Source: CAZRCG01 sp964598565 | GTDB taxonomy: Bacteria > Bdellovibrionota > UBA2394 | DNA length: 64,000 nucleotides | Reading direction: 5' to 3' | NCBI GenBank assembly: GCA_964598565.1 | Contig: CAZRCG010000004.1 | Span: 186,001 to 250,000, forward strand | Shown here: one piece after another, positions 26,938-34,687 of the stretch | Numbering within the stretch: the stretch's first letter is position 1 | Layout: every line of letters starts with the position of its first letter | The notes under the pieces: generated by a model | What the model was told of the DNA's origin: nothing | Databases searched by the model: none | Seen by the model: the letters and a program-made list of their open reading frames with translations, nothing else | Program-made: the position numbers and the translations under genes

Positions 26938-27806
26938 CAGTAATCTCCTTTGGCCCACACGGAGAGCCGATCACCTTTGAGAACGGGGCCTTCGAGGCAG
27001 GTTCGAACCCTTTTTTTCGGTTCATCCCCTTCTTGGCTCCATACCACGCAGGCCATGCAAATTCCGAAACCACAGCCCATGGCTTCTTCTAAAAAGTAAT
27101 ACGATTTATCGGCGGGTATCACGGAGTAAACGGCCTTCATCATCGCCGAGGGCCCGCAGACGACAAAGGCGTCGACGTCTTGCCACTGCGAACGATTAGA
27201 CTCCAAAAGTTGATGCACTCGATTCTTGATGCCCACCGAACCATCGTCACTCGCCATGGTAGCCACATAGGGCCAACGCCGGATGACTTCTAAATCGCTT
27301 CGTACTCCATAGTAAATCAAAGGGGTCGGCCCTTGTAATAGCTTGATTCGCTCGAGTAGCGGGAGCAACGACGCATAGCCTACCCCACCCGCCACAGCTG
27401 CCACTCGACGATGTTTCAAAAAATCATCCGAAAAACCAAAACCAAGAGGGCCCATAATGTCCACACCATGTCCAACCGAAAGTCTTGTAAGCGACTGAGT
27501 GAACTTGCCCACTACACGGTATATGAACTGATAGCGATCTTCCTCATGCGAGACTATGGCAAAAGGCCTAGGCAGTAGTGGGTCCACAAAATCGGGCAGA
27601 GACAACATCGCAAATTGCCCTGGATGAAAAGTCGGAAGTACGTTGTCCGACTTGAGGGTCACTATCCATTGATTCTGAGCGATGGGTCGCAACTCCTGAA
27701 CTCTACTTCTCATGAGAGATTTCGACGAAGAAGCGGCTACCAATACTCGCGAAGAATTTGCCGCAGCCATAGTTCTACTTTCAACGCTTCTCGGCTCTGC
27801 CGTCAA
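26937..27806 (-). CDS. pyrK: Dihydroorotate dehydrogenase B, electron-transfer subunit
   Basis: 289 residues. FAD-binding ferredoxin-reductase-like domain (RPFAIVSHEEDRYQFIYRVVG), NAD domain (VAAVAGGVGYASLLPL), and the C-terminal [2Fe-2S] site Cys 245-x4-Cys 250-x2-Cys 253-x16-Cys 270 in MGCGFGICMACVV…RTCLEGPV. It passes electrons from PyrD's FMN to NAD+. The start is TTG at 27806 overlapping the rimI stop (TTGA); an ATG at residue 13 is an alternative. The ~35-residue Ser/Ala/Arg-rich N-terminal extension before the domain is unusual and hints that the later start may be used. Confidence 0.93.
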   Translation of the reverse strand: MTAEPRSVESRTMAAANSSRVLVAASSSKSLMRSRVQELRPIAQNQWIVTLKSDNVLPTFHPGQFAMLSLPDFVDPLLPRPFAIVSHEEDRYQFIYRVVGKFTQSLTRLSVGHGVDIMGPLGFGFSDDFLKHRRVAAVAGGVGYASLLPLLERIKLLQGPTPLIYYGVRSDLEVIRRWPYVATMASDDGSVGIKNRVHQLLESNRSQWQDVDAFVVCGPSAMMKAVYSVIPADKSYYFLEEAMGCGFGICMACVVWSQEGDEPKKRVRTCLEGPVLKGDRLSVWAKGDY

Positions 27807-28267
27807 TCGCCCTCAAGAAGATCCTTCGTGAGAACCAAAGCGTCTTCACCGTTGGAATAGTAGCGCGATCGAGTAAAAAGCAACTTAAAGCCCCGTTGCT
27901 CGTAGAGTTTGCGTGCCAACACATTTGAAGGGCGCACCTCTAAAAAAAATGAGACGACGCCTTCATCTCGTGAAAGGTTTAAGATCTCATCGAGCAATCG
28001 CTTTCCAAGGCCCTGGCCTTGGCTCTCACGCGCCACCGCCAAATTGAGTAGATGCCCTTCAGCCAAAATGACTTGGTAAATGGCATAGGCCAAACAACGA
28101 TCACCATCAAAAAATGCTCGGGTATGAGTCATCGGCGCTCTCAAGCTTTGCAGCAACAAGTCTTCTGACCAGGGTTCTTCGTACACATCCGACTCAATCT
28201 CAGCGATTGCAGCGATATCTCCTTCGAACAAACTGCGCGACTCTAAAGCCTGTAGGTTTGCCACCAT
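27803..28267 (-). CDS. rimI: Ribosomal protein S18-alanine N-acetyltransferase-like GNAT
   Basis: 154 residues of the GNAT fold. The acetyl-CoA loop is VARESQGQGLGKRLLDE. The RimI hallmarks are EVRPSNVLARKLYEQRGF and the C-terminal SRYYSNGEDALVLTKD. RimI acetylates the N-terminal Ala of ribosomal protein S18 and possibly other proteins. It is the first gene of a rimI-pyrK-pyrD run joined by 4-base overlaps. RimI is more often found by tsaB or tsaE, so this grouping is uncommon as far as I know. Confidence 0.88.
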   Translation of the reverse strand: MVANLQALESRSLFEGDIAAIAEIESDVYEEPWSEDLLLQSLRAPMTHTRAFFDGDRCLAYAIYQVILAEGHLLNLAVARESQGQGLGKRLLDEILNLSRDEGVVSFFLEVRPSNVLARKLYEQRGFKLLFTRSRYYSNGEDALVLTKDLLEGD

Positions 28268-28314
28268 TTTATTATGGTAGTGGGACTCGCCGATCGCATA
28301 AAGAAAATCGTACG

Positions 28315-28426
28315 ATGAAAATTGATTTGGAGCGCCTTAAGCAAACAGCTCCTTAAACCCGGAAAGACCTTAGAGGAACTCGACAGGAGATGCAAAGTAC
28401 GCTGTGTTTATAGTCACTATGTTTAA
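28315..28426 (+). pseudogene. Fragment of a small Lys-rich gene, frameshifted
   Basis: An ATG at 28315 opens MKIDLERLKQTAP and stops at 28356. Removing one base near 28345 lets the frame continue as LLKPGKTLEELDRRCKVR and on to a TAA at 28424-28426. Codon use and the helix-turn-helix-like KTLEELDRRCKV look like real coding. It resembles the first half of a small DNA-binding-type protein whose second half may lie at 29281-29421, beyond the secreted-protein gene. I cannot name a family and the reading depends on a frameshift. Confidence 0.3.
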
Positions 28427-29291
28427 GTACGCGTTACCTACAATCTCGTTTACAATAGGTCTTGCGGGGAACTTCGCCATTTCCACTTCGGTATCGGTTT
28501 TTGCCCAGGCCCCCATCTCCGAGGAAGATTGCAAGCGTCTATCGAATATTCAAGAAAAACCCCCTGCCCCGGTGTCTCTAAACACCGTCAGGAATGATAT
28601 ACGGTCGCTGAGAACGACGAGTGGCCAGGTTGTTATAGAGAGCATTTCTCCTGAACTTGATAAAGAACTTCGCCGCTTCTTTGCAGCCGATGCTAAAAGC
28701 TTATCTAAACTCGAGCAATTTTACGGAATGCTCTACTGTATTGTGAAATACCGCACGCTGCGCGCTACCGAAATCATTTTTGATCATCGATCAGTTTATA
28801 AACTTCTCCTCAGTAGCCGAGTATTTTCCACACCTCAGATTCCTGAGAAAGTACGAGGCGTGCGTGCCACATGGGACAAAAAAATTGAGCGCGCTCATTT
28901 TGAAGTTGATTTTGGAGTGAGCGAGGTTCGCCTACCTTTAAATGAAGGCAAGGGATTCTCTGTATTTCGTGAAGGCCTTTGCCAGACGGCTCGACAGCTC
29001 GTTTTTTATGGCGGCTTTAAATTTGCCGTCGATGAGAACAGAAAGGGTCATATCTTCGTGCATGAATTTGAGAACGTGGATCTCTTCGGCACCTTTGGAG
29101 CGAGAGGCATCGTCGATGTCGATATTCAATACGTCGCTCTAAAATCGGTAGAATTTTTGGCGGGCTCTCCTCTAGGAGTGGTAAAATCAAAGGTTTCAAA
29201 GAAAGAGTGGGAGATTAATGAGCATTCACTCTTGTTGCGCCTTGTAGCCTCTATGGTGACCGATCGCTCTACCCAACCGATTGATTGGTAG
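28419..29291 (+). CDS. Secreted protein of unknown function
   Basis: About 290 residues from the ATG at 28419 (an in-frame GTG at 28404 is an alternative; no strong ribosome site for either). A signal peptide runs to VSVFAQA (~30). The mature protein is mixed alpha/beta with basic character and three Cys residues (CKRL, LYCIV, GLCQTA), and no known catalytic motif. A repeated strand pattern near the end (IFVHEFENVDLFGTFGARGI) could be a beta-rich domain. It stands alone between two short coding remnants on the same strand, which suggests it arrived by insertion. Function unknown. Confidence 0.6.
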   Translation: MFKYALPTISFTIGLAGNFAISTSVSVFAQAPISEEDCKRLSNIQEKPPAPVSLNTVRNDIRSLRTTSGQVVIESISPELDKELRRFFAADAKSLSKLEQFYGMLYCIVKYRTLRATEIIFDHRSVYKLLLSSRVFSTPQIPEKVRGVRATWDKKIERAHFEVDFGVSEVRLPLNEGKGFSVFREGLCQTARQLVFYGGFKFAVDENRKGHIFVHEFENVDLFGTFGARGIVDVDIQYVALKSVEFLAGSPLGVVKSKVSKKEWEINEHSLLLRLVASMVTDRSTQPIDW

Positions 29292-29421
29292 GGGCAAGGC
29301 TTTATATGAAGGTCATTTTTTAGGTATTAACGATTCTCAAAGTCAGAGTATCCGTGCATGGTTGCGCCGCGAGAAACTCAAAGACAAAATACAGGCCCTG
29401 GCGCCAATTAAATCGAGATAA
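29281..29421 (+). pseudogene. Possible 3' remnant of a small gene
   Basis: After the secreted-protein stop, another frame stays open and reads ALYEGHFLGINDSQSQSIRA, then WLRREKLKDKIQ and a TAA at 29419. This looks like the basic C-terminus of a small helical protein, with no start codon or ribosome site of its own. With the 28315 fragment it would give a protein of about 70-80 residues interrupted by the secreted-protein gene. The join is inference; the open, protein-like frame is seen directly. Confidence 0.3.
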
Positions 29422-29768
29422 TTTCCATTTCAGCTCTTCAAACTAAACCACCACTCTAAATGAGACGAATGCGGTGATGGGCGATCTCATTTAGAGCCTG
29501 CGATTTCCACTGAGTGACAAGTACACCGTGATAGAAAATTATATCTTTATGTGCGGAGAGTATTTTTCGCTAAGGGCACCTTGAGGCGTTGCGAACCCTG
29601 AATGCTTAAAAATACAACGCCTTTAACCGTTATTCTTTGCCGGGCTCGTTACAGCCTATTCGCGGAGCTATTTCTTGCGGTATTGACGAAGAGTCCGAGG
29701 GGCGCTAAGGGAGGGGTCGAGGCTAGAGTCTTAGGCCTGCGCTTAATTCTGCAAGGAGAGGTATCATC
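29422..29768. other. Intergenic region without a recognisable gene
   Basis: This 347-base stretch has no convincing coding frame. It holds a perfect 12-bp inverted repeat (29454-29496) and, at its end, the ribosome site AAGGAGAGG for the gene at 29769. The middle is AT-richer (around AAAATTATATC) and may contain the promoter for the following secreted-protein genes, but no convincing -35/-10 pair stands out. Confidence 0.5.
29454..29496. repeat. Perfect 12-bp inverted repeat with 19-base spacer
   Basis: The arms are CTCTAAATGAGA (29454-29465) and TCTCATTTAGAG (29485-29496), fully complementary. There is no T-run on either side, so it is not a standard terminator. It could be a protein-binding operator, an RNA stem, or the ends of a very short mobile remnant. 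I see no second copy elsewhere in the window. Confidence 0.6.
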
Positions 29769-31121
29769 ATGCTGTTTTTAGTCCTGCTGACGCTGCTGGC
29801 GGCCCCGGATGGGGATGGACCTGCCGAAGAAGTTGTCGATCTTTTAGCTGGCCGAGAGGATTTTCTTGAAGTGGATGGGAAAATCTGGCTTCTGGAAGAT
29901 CTTTTTTACGAAGCTCTTGTATCCCTAGAACAACAGGGCCATCCAGCGCCTCGACTCATTGTCTTTGAAAAGGTCGATGGCAACCTTCACACTCTCTATG
30001 AAAAAACCTTGAAGTCCGAAACGTTGCACGTTTCTCCATGGAGAACTTTTTCACATATTTTTCCCTTCGCTAGTACTGAATCTACCTCACTCGAGATTGA
30101 TAAACGCTATGCCGATCTTCTCGAGTTTTCTAAAAAAGTCTATGGAAGCCGTGCGCAAGAGGCCTTGCAGGTTCTCAAATTTTTTGAAGTCAAAGATTTA
30201 CGGGAAGAGCTCGATAGCGCTGCGGAGTTAGGCTTTACTCACCATTATCACTTATTGAAAGACCAGATTTTCTCTTTTGAAAGTCATTTTATAGATGAGA
30301 ACCATCAGGCTCCTGACGACACGAATGAGAATGCCGATGAACCACGAGAACCTCTGTTCGCGAAAGTCGAAGGGCTGGATCTCATCTTTAAAACAATGGC
30401 AGAGATTGCGTTTTCCAGTTCGACGGCGATATTTGTGGCTTCGAAAAAGGCTCATCGCATCGAAGCATTTGAAGAGGAGTCAGAACTATTTTATCTCCTC
30501 ACCTTGGCTGAAGAATTGGGTCATGTATTAGATAGGGGAGCCTATAAGAATGCCACTCACGCCAAGGGAGAATTAGAAGCGCTGCAAGCGGCTTATGGAA
30601 ATCCGGAAAGGGCCTTAGATTGGAACGAAGTGATGGCCGAAAAAATGCCAAGTTTTCAGCTTCTCGCCCAACTAAACCAGATGAGTGCGAATAGCTTAAA
30701 GCAAGAGTTACGACAGAGATGGAACTTGGCATTGCCCTACTTACTCAAAGAAGTGGAGATTCGGGGTAAATGGTTTGCAGTGCAATATCTAAAGAAAGTG
30801 CGCAAGAAATCGCTTCTTGAAATTCTGAGCGCTCAAGCTGAAGGAATCATTCAAGTTCTAGACGCGAATTACCATTCGAAGGAGGCCGATACGAACCACG
30901 CTGCGTCTCACGAAGCATCAGGAGTCGTAGACCGTTCACTAAATGATCAGGCATCTTGGGCGCGAATTTTGTCGGTATTTCCTCCCATCGTGCAAGCCTA
31001 CTATCGAGAACTCTACGACGCACAGGAGCCGCCTGTATGGCTGAACCCCTATTGGAAGCGAATTGTAAGCGGGTCTCCTATTCAGGGGCGTGGTCTTCAT
31101 GTCAGTAAGAACCCCCTATAG
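29769..31121 (+). CDS. Secreted protein of unknown function
   Basis: 450 residues, with a short signal peptide (MLFLVLLTLLAAPDG) and a strong AAGGAGAGG ribosome site nine bases upstream. It is acidic and largely helical. The segment LLTLAEELGHVLDRG (~240-254) has the look of a zinc-metallopeptidase helix but lacks the first His of HExxH, so it may be a relic or coincidence. No other motif recognised. A separate lipoprotein peptidase gene (M30-like) starts 91 bases downstream on the same strand, so the two may be co-expressed surface or secreted factors. Function unknown. Confidence 0.6.
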   Translation: MLFLVLLTLLAAPDGDGPAEEVVDLLAGREDFLEVDGKIWLLEDLFYEALVSLEQQGHPAPRLIVFEKVDGNLHTLYEKTLKSETLHVSPWRTFSHIFPFASTESTSLEIDKRYADLLEFSKKVYGSRAQEALQVLKFFEVKDLREELDSAAELGFTHHYHLLKDQIFSFESHFIDENHQAPDDTNENADEPREPLFAKVEGLDLIFKTMAEIAFSSSTAIFVASKKAHRIEAFEEESELFYLLTLAEELGHVLDRGAYKNATHAKGELEALQAAYGNPERALDWNEVMAEKMPSFQLLAQLNQMSANSLKQELRQRWNLALPYLLKEVEIRGKWFAVQYLKKVRKKSLLEILSAQAEGIIQVLDANYHSKEADTNHAASHEASGVVDRSLNDQASWARILSVFPPIVQAYYRELYDAQEPPVWLNPYWKRIVSGSPIQGRGLHVSKNPL

Positions 31122-31212
31122 CCTATAAGTTCGGCGTCTTTCAGGAGTTAAAGCTCTGCGGGTCTTGGCATCTTTTTTGCACTTAAAGCCCTTAGGAGAC
31201 GGTTTTTTTATC

Positions 31213-32874
31213 ATGTGGGCACGACACGCCAAATTGAGCCTCGGGCTGCTATCTTGCTTATGGTTGGCGTCCTGTGGGGGCCAGGGCCTCTTTCGTGAAA
31301 TCACCTGTCAAACAGAGGACTGTTTTGTTTCGGCAGAGAGTGGTCATGTCGAGATGAGCATCGAAAATCTTAAACCCGACGCTGACTATTTCGTGTGGAT
31401 TATTTCAGATAAAGTCGTTTCAAAGAAAAATCAATCGAAGGGACTCATCAGTCTTAGCTCGAGTTTGCCATCTGCACCTCTGTCGCTCCAAGAAGAACGG
31501 GCTCGAACTCAGGTAAAACTTCGACCTCGAGGGCTTCAGAGCATTGCCCCCAATCTTCAAAATATTATCGGAACTCCTCAACCATCCTTTTTTGCTGAAA
31601 GTTTCACAGCGCTCGATATTTATGTCGCTGAGCCTCAAGACTACTGGACCCGACTCATCCCCACACACGATCAAACGGTTGGCATTACGGTGCCTGTGCC
31701 TTCCGATATTCGTCTCAGTGGGCGGCGCGTCTCGTTTGAGTCACTAAAGATGGGCGGCGCTGACTACGAACTCTTCGTAGACACTTCCCAGTACGGAAAT
31801 GCCGATCAGTTTAAGCAGAAAAAATTGGACTATATACAGAGTCTCTCATCATGCCTCAATCGAGTATTTCCCAATTTAATTTCTGCTCTGGGTCGCCCTC
31901 TTTACGATCTCGACGGAGATCCCAAATTGCGAATCCTTTTTACCGAGTTTGCACGGGGGCTTAACTCGCAAACAGTGGGTTTATTCTCTCAAAGAGACCG
32001 ATTCGAAAGCGTAAACGGCCAACCCTTGTCTGATGGAAACCGAGGCGAGTATATTTATATTAGTCCAAACGTCTCTCCCTCATTCGCGTGCGCTACCGTG
32101 GCTCACGAATATCACCACCTCGTTACCTTTGATTACAAAACGCTCTCCGTCTTATCAGACAAAGAGCGCGGCAATTTTGAAGTTCTTTTAGATCTCAATA
32201 CACCCGTGGAAAGACTTTCGTTCAGCGAAGCGGCAGCGCACTCGCTTGAAATGGCCACCGGCGAAGAAACCCGAATCTATGATTTCATACAGCGCTTACT
32301 TGGCTCACCCAGCGAATCCACCCTATCACTGGAACTGTCTTTCGGAGACTTTCTTCAGAACAGTCGGACTCGAGGGCTTGCAACCTTGATCTATTTGTTT
32401 GCTCTTCGAAAAGCCGAAAGCACGCTCAATCTTGATAATCCGCTCACTCAGCACGTCATTCGAAGTTTTCAAAGTTCTCCCAAGACAGGAGTTGATTCTT
32501 TGGCAGCTCATTTCAATATGTCGACCGATCTCTTAATGAAGGACTTTCTTTCAAGCTTCTCGAAGGCTCTTCTTTACGGATCACTTGACGCTCAATTCTT
32601 GCCGCCTCGCGAAATGAATTCGAGCCGTACGAGAGGTTTTGAGATTCTCCCTATCAGTGACTCGTTGAACGACCAACTCAACGATCTCACGTCGATACAT
32701 CCCCTTGAAATCGAAATCCCTTTAATTGCAAGCCGTCAAAATCATTATGTTTTTCCTCAAACGCTTCTCGTCTACCGTCTGAGGACACCTTCGGAAGGCC
32801 CATCGCATCTGCGACTCACGGTAGAAGCCAACGAGAATCCACTTTTTGTAGGATTTTTTCCGGCAAAAAAATGA
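31213..32874 (+). CDS. Lipoprotein zinc metallopeptidase, M30 (hyicolysin)-like
   Basis: About 553 residues from the ATG at 31213, chosen because the signal sequence LSLGLLSCLWLASCGG with a lipobox (ASC) follows at once; the upstream in-frame ATG at 31165 would give an unnatural leader. The zinc motif is HEYHH (298-302) in ATVAHEYHHLVTFDY, with a likely third ligand Glu near 339 (FSEAAAHSLEM). An upstream segment LYDLDGDPKLRILFTEF is typical of M30-type secreted peptidases. The first ~170 residues form a separate beta-rich domain. It probably degrades proteins at the cell surface or in prey or environment. Family assignment from motif and layout only. Confidence 0.72.
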   Translation: MWARHAKLSLGLLSCLWLASCGGQGLFREITCQTEDCFVSAESGHVEMSIENLKPDADYFVWIISDKVVSKKNQSKGLISLSSSLPSAPLSLQEERARTQVKLRPRGLQSIAPNLQNIIGTPQPSFFAESFTALDIYVAEPQDYWTRLIPTHDQTVGITVPVPSDIRLSGRRVSFESLKMGGADYELFVDTSQYGNADQFKQKKLDYIQSLSSCLNRVFPNLISALGRPLYDLDGDPKLRILFTEFARGLNSQTVGLFSQRDRFESVNGQPLSDGNRGEYIYISPNVSPSFACATVAHEYHHLVTFDYKTLSVLSDKERGNFEVLLDLNTPVERLSFSEAAAHSLEMATGEETRIYDFIQRLLGSPSESTLSLELSFGDFLQNSRTRGLATLIYLFALRKAESTLNLDNPLTQHVIRSFQSSPKTGVDSLAAHFNMSTDLLMKDFLSSFSKALLYGSLDAQFLPPREMNSSRTRGFEILPISDSLNDQLNDLTSIHPLEIEIPLIASRQNHYVFPQTLLVYRLRTPSEGPSHLRLTVEANENPLFVGFFPAKK

Positions 32875-32931
32875 GCCCTTTACGCTCTGACACCTTGCCG
32901 TCAAAGTCTAGAGCCCTTTAGACTGGTTTTA

Positions 32932-33828
32932 ATGTCAGACCATGGGGACCACACTACCATTAAATTTCTGCGGCCTGACAGGGAGAGCCATAAAAAGCGT
33001 CAAGCGGTCTTACTGGTTATGACCGGACCCTCCACAGGCCAAACCGTCTACCTCGAAGCAAAATCGAAATGGAGCTTAGGACGTGGACTCGATGGGGATA
33101 TTGTTTTTCAAGATGAAAGTGTGAGTCGAAACCACTGCACCATCCGTCACGCCGGAGACGACCGCTGGGTGCTCGAAGATCTTCAATCGTCGAATGGAAC
33201 CTGGGTGAATGGTGAAAAAATTCGCGAGGTTGAACTAAGAGCCGACGACAAAATTCAATTAGGCTCTGCCATCGTCGTTAAATTCGTACTTCAAGACGAA
33301 ATCGAAACCACCTTCCAGAAAGAGCTCTACGAATCGGCGACGCGTGACGGCTTAACGGGTCTGCATTCGAAGCGATTTTTTATGGAACAGTTCGAAGTGG
33401 AGTTTAATTACCATCGTCGTATTGGCCGTCCTCTAGCGGTGGTTCTGCTTGATATTGACCACTTTAAAAAGGTCAACGATACCTACGGCCATGCCGCTGG
33501 TGATGCAGTCTTAAAACAACTGGGAGGACTTTTTTTAAGTATATTGCGTAAAGGCGATGCCTGTGGACGCTTCGGAGGTGAGGAGATTATCTTCACTCTG
33601 CGTGACACAAGCCTCCAAGGTGGTTCGCAGTTTGCCGAGCGGCTCCGCCGTTTAATTGAAAATCATCCCTTCGTCTGCGATGGAAAAAAGATTCCCGTCA
33701 CCGCCTCTTTGGGCGTAGCGGCTTTCGACAAAAATAATTTCAAGTCGACGATGGAACTTATTAAACAAGCCGATATCTATCTCTACCAAGCTAAAAAGTC
33801 GGGCCGCAACTGTGTGATCTCAAAATAG
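32932..33828 (+). CDS. dgcB: FHA-GGDEF diguanylate cyclase, DgcB-like
   Basis: 298 residues. FHA domain ~28-115 with the phosphothreonine-binding residues Arg 51 (LGRGLDG), Ser 64, Asn 67, His 68 (SVSRNHC) and Asn 88 (SSNGTWVNG). The GGDEF domain covers ~135-298: LLDIDHFKKVNDTYGHAAGD, the active site RFGGEEII (GGEE 215-218), and an inhibitory I-site RKGD (206-209) five residues before it. It should make c-di-GMP and be feedback-inhibited. This is the architecture of Bdellovibrio DgcB, needed for prey entry, in which a phosphothreonine near the N-terminus binds the FHA domain. Here DHTTIKF (Thr 8, Thr 9) is the candidate. No Shine-Dalgarno is apparent. Confidence 0.85.
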   Translation: MSDHGDHTTIKFLRPDRESHKKRQAVLLVMTGPSTGQTVYLEAKSKWSLGRGLDGDIVFQDESVSRNHCTIRHAGDDRWVLEDLQSSNGTWVNGEKIREVELRADDKIQLGSAIVVKFVLQDEIETTFQKELYESATRDGLTGLHSKRFFMEQFEVEFNYHRRIGRPLAVVLLDIDHFKKVNDTYGHAAGDAVLKQLGGLFLSILRKGDACGRFGGEEIIFTLRDTSLQGGSQFAERLRRLIENHPFVCDGKKIPVTASLGVAAFDKNNFKSTMELIKQADIYLYQAKKSGRNCVISK

Positions 33829-33891
33829 AACCGAAGCAGAACGCTGCGCAAAATGTTTGTAATTTTGAGTGAGCCTCATTAGCGTCGAGAT

Positions 33892-34290
33892 GTGATCATT
33901 CCTACAAAAAATGGGCTACCGCACCGCTCCTCTGCAAAAATTTGGAACTTGGACGATGAGAAAGCTAAGGCGTTTCAAACGGCCCTGAAAACAAAAAATC
34001 CGTGGCCTCTACCCCCTACTTGGGGAGCTATTGCTTTAGATGGTATCTTTGAAATCCTGAATAACCTTGAAGTTGATTGGCGCCATCTATTGCACGGCAG
34101 CCAATCTTTCACCTTCGACACACCCGTACTCGCAAAACCCATTCGTGTCGAATCGCAGGCAGAACTCGTCGACTATCGTCATCGAAATGGCGTGCATTGG
34201 CTGAATTTTGAAACAGCAATTCGAAACGCCGAGAACGCTGAGATTCTAATTCGATCGAAATCTCTCATTTTTGTGAAAGAAGCTCCCTAA
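33892..34290 (+). CDS. MaoC-type hotdog dehydratase, N-terminal/non-catalytic subunit
   Basis: 132 residues starting at GTG (33892). The fold pattern is that of the MaoC/FAS1-like dehydratase N domain: LPPTWGAIALDGIFEILNNL, then the long central helix and strands SFTFDTPVLAKPIRVESQAEL. It lacks the catalytic Asp-His pair, which is present in the next gene three bases downstream. The arrangement matches HadA/HadB-like heterodimers that dehydrate 3-hydroxyacyl-thioesters: one subunit binds the acyl chain, the other is catalytic. Substrate unknown. Confidence 0.75.
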   Translation: MIIPTKNGLPHRSSAKIWNLDDEKAKAFQTALKTKNPWPLPPTWGAIALDGIFEILNNLEVDWRHLLHGSQSFTFDTPVLAKPIRVESQAELVDYRHRNGVHWLNFETAIRNAENAEILIRSKSLIFVKEAP

Positions 34291-34293
34291 TAT

Positions 34294-34662
34294 ATGGCCG
34301 CAGAAATTCCCCCCTCACGATCCATGACCTTCGAACCGCTCACTCGCGAACAGATCAAAGCGTACTGCGAAGCCTCCGGCGACTGGAACAAAATTCATTG
34401 GGACGAAGAATTTGCCCGTCAGGCCGGCCTGCCTTCCATCATCGCCCACGGAATGCTTACGATGGGCTTGGCCTCTCGAATGCTTATAGATGCTGGCCTC
34501 CATAACCGCTTAAAAACCTTAGATGCAAAGTTTAAAGAAATAGCGCTGCCGGGAGATCAACTCAGCGCTGTCTTATCATTTCAATCAGAGACTGAGGGAC
34601 GTATCGAATTAAAGAATCAACGAGACCAGGACATTCTTCTGGCCTCGTTTTCGCTTCAATGA
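34294..34662 (+). CDS. MaoC-type hotdog dehydratase, catalytic subunit
   Basis: 122 residues. The hydratase motif is intact: EASGDWNKIHWDEEFARQAG with Asp 30 and His 35, then IAHGMLTMGLASRM. This is the (R)-specific 3-hydroxyacyl-ACP/CoA dehydratase half of a HadAB-like pair with the upstream gene. Such enzymes serve long-chain or secondary fatty acid synthesis, or polyketide or PHA routes. It is cytoplasmic. The neighbours (membrane hydrolase, c-di-GMP cyclase) do not identify the pathway. Confidence 0.82.
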   Translation: MAAEIPPSRSMTFEPLTREQIKAYCEASGDWNKIHWDEEFARQAGLPSIIAHGMLTMGLASRMLIDAGLHNRLKTLDAKFKEIALPGDQLSAVLSFQSETEGRIELKNQRDQDILLASFSLQ

Positions 34663-34687
34663 GATCGTTAAGGATAAGAGATTTTTT

